Positions 60,203-64,000 of a stretch of 64,000 bases of DNA are shown piece after piece. The stretch comes from JANXUC01 sp964619065. Its GTDB lineage: Bacteria; Acidobacteriota; Terriglobia; Terriglobales; Acidobacteriaceae. How positions within the stretch are numbered: position 1 is the stretch's first letter; each line of letters starts with the position of its first letter. The stretch spans positions 1-64,000 of the forward strand of contig CAZUCC010000021.1 in NCBI GenBank assembly GCA_964619065.1, in the 5' to 3' direction. The notes under the pieces are model-generated. The model ran no database searches. It saw nothing but the letters and a program-made list of their open reading frames with translations, and had not been told where the DNA came from. Position numbers and translations under genes: made by a program.

Positions 60203-62026
60203 TTAGAACTGCGGCCGCACGCGTAATCCAGGCTTGGGACGTGGCGCGCCTTCGGCTAGATCGCAGTCTCCCATTTCCTGGCCTAGATCTCTCACCTGCC
60301 GCGTAAGATCCCTGGCGCACTCCCGCTGCTCCTCGGTGAAGCGGTAACTGCTCGGAGGATCGCCCGCTTCGCGCTTGAGCAGCTCAGTATAAGGACGGTC
60401 GCCCGGTTCGGGTTTTTCAAGAGAACCCGCGAATTGCGACAAAAAGTCCGCGAGTACTTCCATCGTCGAACGGTAGCGAATCCAGCGATGGTTATCCCAG
60501 GTCATGGGTGTCGGGTTGCCTTCGTCGATGCCGCGCAGAAAGTGATCCGCGATCTTCTCCGCCGCCGCTTGGCCATACCCCGCGATTCCGTGGACGACCT
60601 CGCTGGGCATGTTGAGATTGAGTCCGCCCTCATTCTTTGTCAAGTAAATGTGAACAATGCGGTCGCGATATCCCGGCACCATGGCTTGGAGGTTGTCGGT
60701 CCAGTTGCGGGCCGCGTCGACGATGGACCCCGCAAAACTGAGAGCAGCCGTGGCCGTGCTGGACCAGCGCTTCCACTCCAGAGCGATCCCGCCTAGATTA
60801 CTCGTCGGCATCCAGAGATGGCTGCCGGGATGATCCGCGCGCTCGTCGCGAAGGTCCAGTCCAAATGTGGGCCAACGCGGCAGCGGCGAATCGAACAGAT
60901 GTATGGGAAAATTGCTGCAGATGCCGCCATCGGAAAACCAGGCAACCTCGGGACGACGGAGTTCCTCGTGGTTGAGCGCATCGCCGGGAACCCGGTTATT
61001 GGCAGGCGCCTCGTCGACGGCTCGCCGTCGACGTGACCAATCCACCATATACAGCGGAACCGCGCAAAATAAAAAAGGAAAACTCAAGCTCATTCGTGCG
61101 GCTACGATGATGGGCAGGTCATCCGCCACCGGCAACGGAACGAACCCACTTCTGTCGACTTTCTCATGATGTTCGGAAATCTCTGCAGGATGCTGCACCA
61201 TCCAGTCCACCACTTGTTTCGGAAAATACAGCCGCATCTCTTCCGGCGAAAAATAGAATTCGTTCACGTCAGCAGGCAGCGCATACGGACGCCCCAGGGT
61301 GAGGCAGGTGCTAATCATCTTCAGCGTGATACCGGCGCGGCGCAAATCTCCGAACGTCAAAGGCTTCTCCGGGGGATGTCCCGCCAAAGAATTGATCGTA
61401 TTGTTGAGCCATTCGATGAGGGTGATGGGTTGGCCGGGAACCGGCTCCGCATAACCTGGACATAAGCCGAAATGATTCTTGGGCAAGCGCAACGCCCGCA
61501 GCGCGACTCCAATTGCCGCACCCAGCAGTTTGCCTGTCGCGCCAATCAAAACGCCAAGCACGAGAGCCGCAACCGGGTGGCCTTGCCACAAAAGCAGCAG
61601 CACAACCACGCCCGGCAATACTCCGATTGTCGCATCCAGCCAGAGCGTGCTCGCCAGCGTCCACCAGCGTCGCAAACCCGAATACGCCAGAAAGGCTGAA
61701 GCCACTCGGAACAACCCTGCCATGGTCTTCTGTGGCTGGAACAAGTGAAAGAGATTCGACCCATCCCCAGCGGCAGACTTCGCCCCCAGCCAATCGGGAA
61801 TTTCGTTCATCTGTTCGAAGACGATTTCCCCGTTGCGCCGCCGATATTCGGCGGCTGCAGTAATCGCTGCCGCGATGGCACCGGCGGAGGTCCCCCCAAT
61901 GGATTGAAAGCGGTACTCCTGCGCCAAACGGGTAACGGCGCGCGGATAGACAATGCCTGAAGTGATACCGCCCTTCATGACAATGTCGCACTTTTTGGAA
62001 GCTGAAACGTAAGGATTATCCGGCAT
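60203..62026 (-). CDS. Patatin-like phospholipase
   Basis: 607 residues. Patatin domain: oxyanion motif KGGITSGIVYP (~18-28), nucleophile Ser in SIGGTSAGAIAAAITA (GxSxG, ~41-56) and catalytic Asp in WFSDGGICSNFP. A pair of hydrophobic helices (ATIGVLPGVVVLLLLW, LVLGVLIGATGKLLGAAIGVAL) anchors the protein in the membrane between them. Hydrolyses lipid esters; length is longer than the usual ~300, so an extra C-terminal domain (~400-607) is present. Confidence 0.88.
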   Translation of the reverse strand: MPDNPYVSASKKCDIVMKGGITSGIVYPRAVTRLAQEYRFQSIGGTSAGAIAAAITAAAEYRRRNGEIVFEQMNEIPDWLGAKSAAGDGSNLFHLFQPQKTMAGLFRVASAFLAYSGLRRWWTLASTLWLDATIGVLPGVVVLLLLWQGHPVAALVLGVLIGATGKLLGAAIGVALRALRLPKNHFGLCPGYAEPVPGQPITLIEWLNNTINSLAGHPPEKPLTFGDLRRAGITLKMISTCLTLGRPYALPADVNEFYFSPEEMRLYFPKQVVDWMVQHPAEISEHHEKVDRSGFVPLPVADDLPIIVAARMSLSFPFLFCAVPLYMVDWSRRRRAVDEAPANNRVPGDALNHEELRRPEVAWFSDGGICSNFPIHLFDSPLPRWPTFGLDLRDERADHPGSHLWMPTSNLGGIALEWKRWSSTATAALSFAGSIVDAARNWTDNLQAMVPGYRDRIVHIYLTKNEGGLNLNMPSEVVHGIAGYGQAAAEKIADHFLRGIDEGNPTPMTWDNHRWIRYRSTMEVLADFLSQFAGSLEKPEPGDRPYTELLKREAGDPPSSYRFTEEQRECARDLTRQVRDLGQEMGDCDLAEGAPRPKPGLRVRPQF

Positions 62027-62117
62027 GGCCCGGGAGTTTACCGCAGGACGGAAAAAGAATAAAGGGTTAACTGAGTGGCGTTCTAAATCTAAGTGAGCCT
62101 AGTGTGGATTCTTGGGA

Positions 62118-62942
62118 CTACCTTTTTTTGTCCGCAGGGGTAGCTTCGTTCGACAGTTTCCTGGTCCGCGTTGAGGTCGCATTAACTACGAGCATCGGAC
62201 CGAGTTGCAAGTTCTTACGATGACCGCTGGCGGTTGTTGCCTTGGAAGGTCCCAAATAGTCAGGCTGTTGACGAATGTACCGTGCCATGGATGTTTCCAT
62301 GATTCGCCCACCTGCTCCTACATTTTCCGAGGCCTCGAACCGCACTTTCTGAAGGGCATCGGTTTCGCTGCTCGTCGCACTCTGCCACCCGTGGATGCGA
62401 GCTACCGCGCGGTCGACGACGCGAGCAAGCTCGGCTCCGAAATCAGGTCCCCGGTCCTTCCTTAAATGCCGCTTCGCCTTCTCGGCAGAAAACCAGGTTG
62501 GATTTCGGTTGGCCTCTTGCGGGGGGCCGAGCCGCAGCACCTCACAAAGATGAGCACTGATCACAATCTCTCTTTCCGCGGATCTCCCAGCAGACTTCAC
62601 GCTAGAATTCCGTGCATTGCCGCGCTTGCGACGAACGTACCGGGCAAACGAAGTTTCCTCGATCCGGCCATGAACTCCCGCTTCTTCAAAAGCCTCAAGA
62701 GCGGCCGCTTGAGCGTGGGTTAGCCCAGGTTCGACGCCTCCCTTGGGAAAAGTCCAGTGCTCACTGCCGGTCCGGACCAACAAAAACTCAACGAGGCCGC
62801 GGCGGACCCGATAGCAAACGGCGGCAACCTGTTCACATTCCCGCAGTTTGCGGACTTGTGATAGTCGAAAGAACTTGGCCGATGGCCGCGAAGGCGGAGC
62901 CGGTGACCCACTTGTCGGCGGACGAGACTTTCCAGCACCCAT
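62118..62942 (-). CDS. Nudix-family hydrolase with extended tail
   Basis: About 274 residues. The Nudix domain is recognisable at ~45-120: VAAVCYRVRRGLVEFLLVRT, then the box FPKGGVEPGLTHAQAAALEAF (usual GE and RE are replaced by GL and LE), followed by EEAG which keeps the two glutamates. Residues ~165-274 form a low-homology tail containing a second, diverged copy of GRIxETSxARYIR. ATG 62942 is chosen; longer reading to 63077 is dubious. Substrate unknown; catalytic box is weakened. Confidence 0.72.
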   Translation of the reverse strand: MGAGKSRPPTSGSPAPPSRPSAKFFRLSQVRKLRECEQVAAVCYRVRRGLVEFLLVRTGSEHWTFPKGGVEPGLTHAQAAALEAFEEAGVHGRIEETSFARYVRRKRGNARNSSVKSAGRSAEREIVISAHLCEVLRLGPPQEANRNPTWFSAEKAKRHLRKDRGPDFGAELARVVDRAVARIHGWQSATSSETDALQKVRFEASENVGAGGRIMETSMARYIRQQPDYLGPSKATTASGHRKNLQLGPMLVVNATSTRTRKLSNEATPADKKR

Positions 62943-63126
62943 GGCATTAGAGTGCACGATGCAATCCGCAGTGGATAGAGTACAGCTTGGTTCTCCAGTC
63001 AATTTCGAAGAAATTGAGAAGGGCACGCACGCATTCCCCGCCTGCGGGAATCCTTCTGCATACTTGCGCCCCAGCACGCTTCGAGACAGTATGCATTTTT
63101 GGCTTAAACCCTGTAGGGAGGGACTT

Positions 63127-63474
63127 TTGGATAACTTGTTCTGTCTGCGCTGTAGCCGGGAACTTGAGGCGGGACAAAAATCCGTCGCCGTCTACATGTT
63201 CGCGCAGACCGTGGGGGTCAGACCCCGCCAAAAATCGGCGGCCCGCCGGATTTGTTTCTGCCCACAATGCTCTGTCTCTCTGGCGATGGGGCCGGCGCCG
63301 GAAGGCGCCCTTAACATTGCCGCTTGGCAGATGATTCGCGACCTCGTCGGCGCTGATCCAGCCCTGACCGAGGCGGCATGGGAAAACCTGCGAGGCGTCG
63401 TCGACTTACTGCCTGCCACGGGAACCGATGACAGCCCTCATTCATTGCGCGCCGGGGGATACTTCGAGTTCTAA
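63127..63474 (+). CDS. Small zinc-ribbon protein of unknown function
   Basis: About 115 residues. Two CxxC pairs, CLRC (~6-9) and CPQC (~46-49), flank a helical stretch, suggesting a zinc ribbon; the second half (IAAWQMIRDLVGADPALTEA) is helical. TTG 63127 is preferred because GGGAGG lies just upstream; ATG 63091 in the same frame is an alternative. Not recognised. It lies next to, and opposite to, the Nudix gene. Confidence 0.6.
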   Translation: MDNLFCLRCSRELEAGQKSVAVYMFAQTVGVRPRQKSAARRICFCPQCSVSLAMGPAPEGALNIAAWQMIRDLVGADPALTEAAWENLRGVVDLLPATGTDDSPHSLRAGGYFEF

Positions 63475-63570
63475 CGAGATTCGTAAGACAAAAACTTCAG
63501 TGCCTAAACTCTCCTGAAATATGCATTGGACACAGCTGCCAGATTTTGGCTGGCGGCTGCACCAAATTTC

Positions 63571-64000
63571 CTAGAAGTGGCTTGATTGTGTGAAATTCTG
63601 CCCACCCGTCGTATAGGTCACCATGTAAGTGTCCCCAGCCGTAGGATGCGCCGTCCCGGTTCCACTCGTTTGTGCGGCGAAGATGTAGCCCGATCCAGGG
63701 TTCAAAGTCTGGCCTGGTGCGAGCGTGTAAGTGTACGTCGCCGTCGAAGCCGTGCTGCTATTGGCTTGCGTGATCTGGCCACCAACGGTATTGTACTGCC
63801 CGCTGAAGCTGATCCCCGTTGTGCGCTGCACCACAATCGTGATCGACAGTGCGGTCAGCGAACCAGTATTCGCCAATCGCACTTGCTCTTCGTTGAACCA
63901 TGGACTGCTTGAACTTACCACCGGCGTGATGGTTACCCCACCAGTTCCTCCGGTGCTGGCAACGGTGAGGCCTATGGTGACCGTGTGCGTGAGACCGCCA
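63571..64000 (-). CDS. C-terminal end of a large surface/secreted protein (partial)
   Basis: The frame is open at base 64000 and stops at 63571, about 142 residues. It begins with GGLTHTVTIGLTV, the closing strand of a bacterial Ig-like repeat, then a beta-sandwich of ~110 residues (EEQVRLANTGSLTALSITI, SGQYNTVGGQITQANSS, PGSGYIFAAQTSGTGT, GDTYMVTYTTGGQNFTQS) resembling carbohydrate-binding or choice-of-anchor ends. Thr/Ser-rich and without Cys, as in extracellular proteins. The bulk lies outside the window. Confidence 0.7.
   Translation of the reverse strand, partial: GGLTHTVTIGLTVASTGGTGGVTITPVVSSSSPWFNEEQVRLANTGSLTALSITIVVQRTTGISFSGQYNTVGGQITQANSSTASTATYTYTLAPGQTLNPGSGYIFAAQTSGTGTAHPTAGDTYMVTYTTGGQNFTQSSHF

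Overview
The window is bacterial metagenome-type DNA in two parts of different character. About 2356-64000 (moderate GC, dense small operons, many secreted and TonB-type proteins, ECF sigma/anti-sigma/DUF3106 genes, dispersed palindromes) looks like a soil Acidobacteriota genome, probably near Terriglobia/Koribacter; this assignment comes from gene style, not from a marker gene. Positions 1 to about 2355 are visibly more GC-rich and carry a CooC-like nickel-insertase ATPase and two dipeptide/nickel-type ABC permeases. The two parts meet inside one open reading frame that starts as glycine decarboxylase subunit 1 and ends as a DppB permease, so the left end is most likely a chimeric join. Inside the left part, the CooC-like gene has a TGA exactly at the first Cys of its CxC metal motif, followed at suitable spacing by a hairpin: a selenocysteine candidate.

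Layout. 2.4-4.8 kb: glycine cleavage genes gcvT-gcvH-gcvPA (minus strand; gcvPA cut by the junction). 5-9.3 kb: HAD hydrolase, GAF/HD-GYP protein, Rieske ferredoxin, YceH, secreted DUF4097 protein. 9.3-20.2 kb: methyltransferase, zinc-ribbon protein plus APC permease, secreted amidohydrolase, a second GcvT-family protein, CE2-type esterase, a three-domain acyl-activating/ACP/PlsC fusion, and an MFS transporter interrupted by a TAA. 20.4-28.2 kb: PQQ dehydrogenase with inserted cytochrome c, two paralogous FAD oxidoreductases around a DHFR-like protein, and purU. 28.3-30.7 kb: a small accessory island (membrane/coiled-coil unknown, IS1-type DDE transposase with a textbook promoter, a Phd/YefM-like small protein). 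30.8-37.4 kb: HEAT protein, M15 peptidase, Rieske oxygenase, amidase, MmcQ/YjbR, GNAT, YdcF. 37.7-48.2 kb: nucleotide-sugar dehydrogenase, TonB, M48 protease, a 54-residue Flp pilin downstream of a NarX/NarL-type two-component pair, RlmN, M16 protease. 48.6-64 kb: formyltransferase-NodB fusion, tRNA-Val(CAC), ECF sigma/anti-sigma/DUF3106, proline dehydrogenase, thioredoxin reductase, TPR and PBP-like proteins, SpoIIE phosphatase, patatin, Nudix, and the C-terminal end of a surface protein.

Themes. One-carbon metabolism recurs (GcvT/H/PA, a GcvT paralogue, PurU, a choline/betaine-type Rieske oxygenase), suggesting use of methylated amines and glycine. Envelope and polysaccharide functions recur (nucleotide-sugar dehydrogenase, formyltransferase-deacetylase, TonB, M48, CE2 esterase, Flp pilin). 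Intergenic spaces carry short palindromes whose stems differ in sequence but stay perfectly paired, and two larger inverted repeats. No CRISPR array, rRNA operon or prophage was seen.
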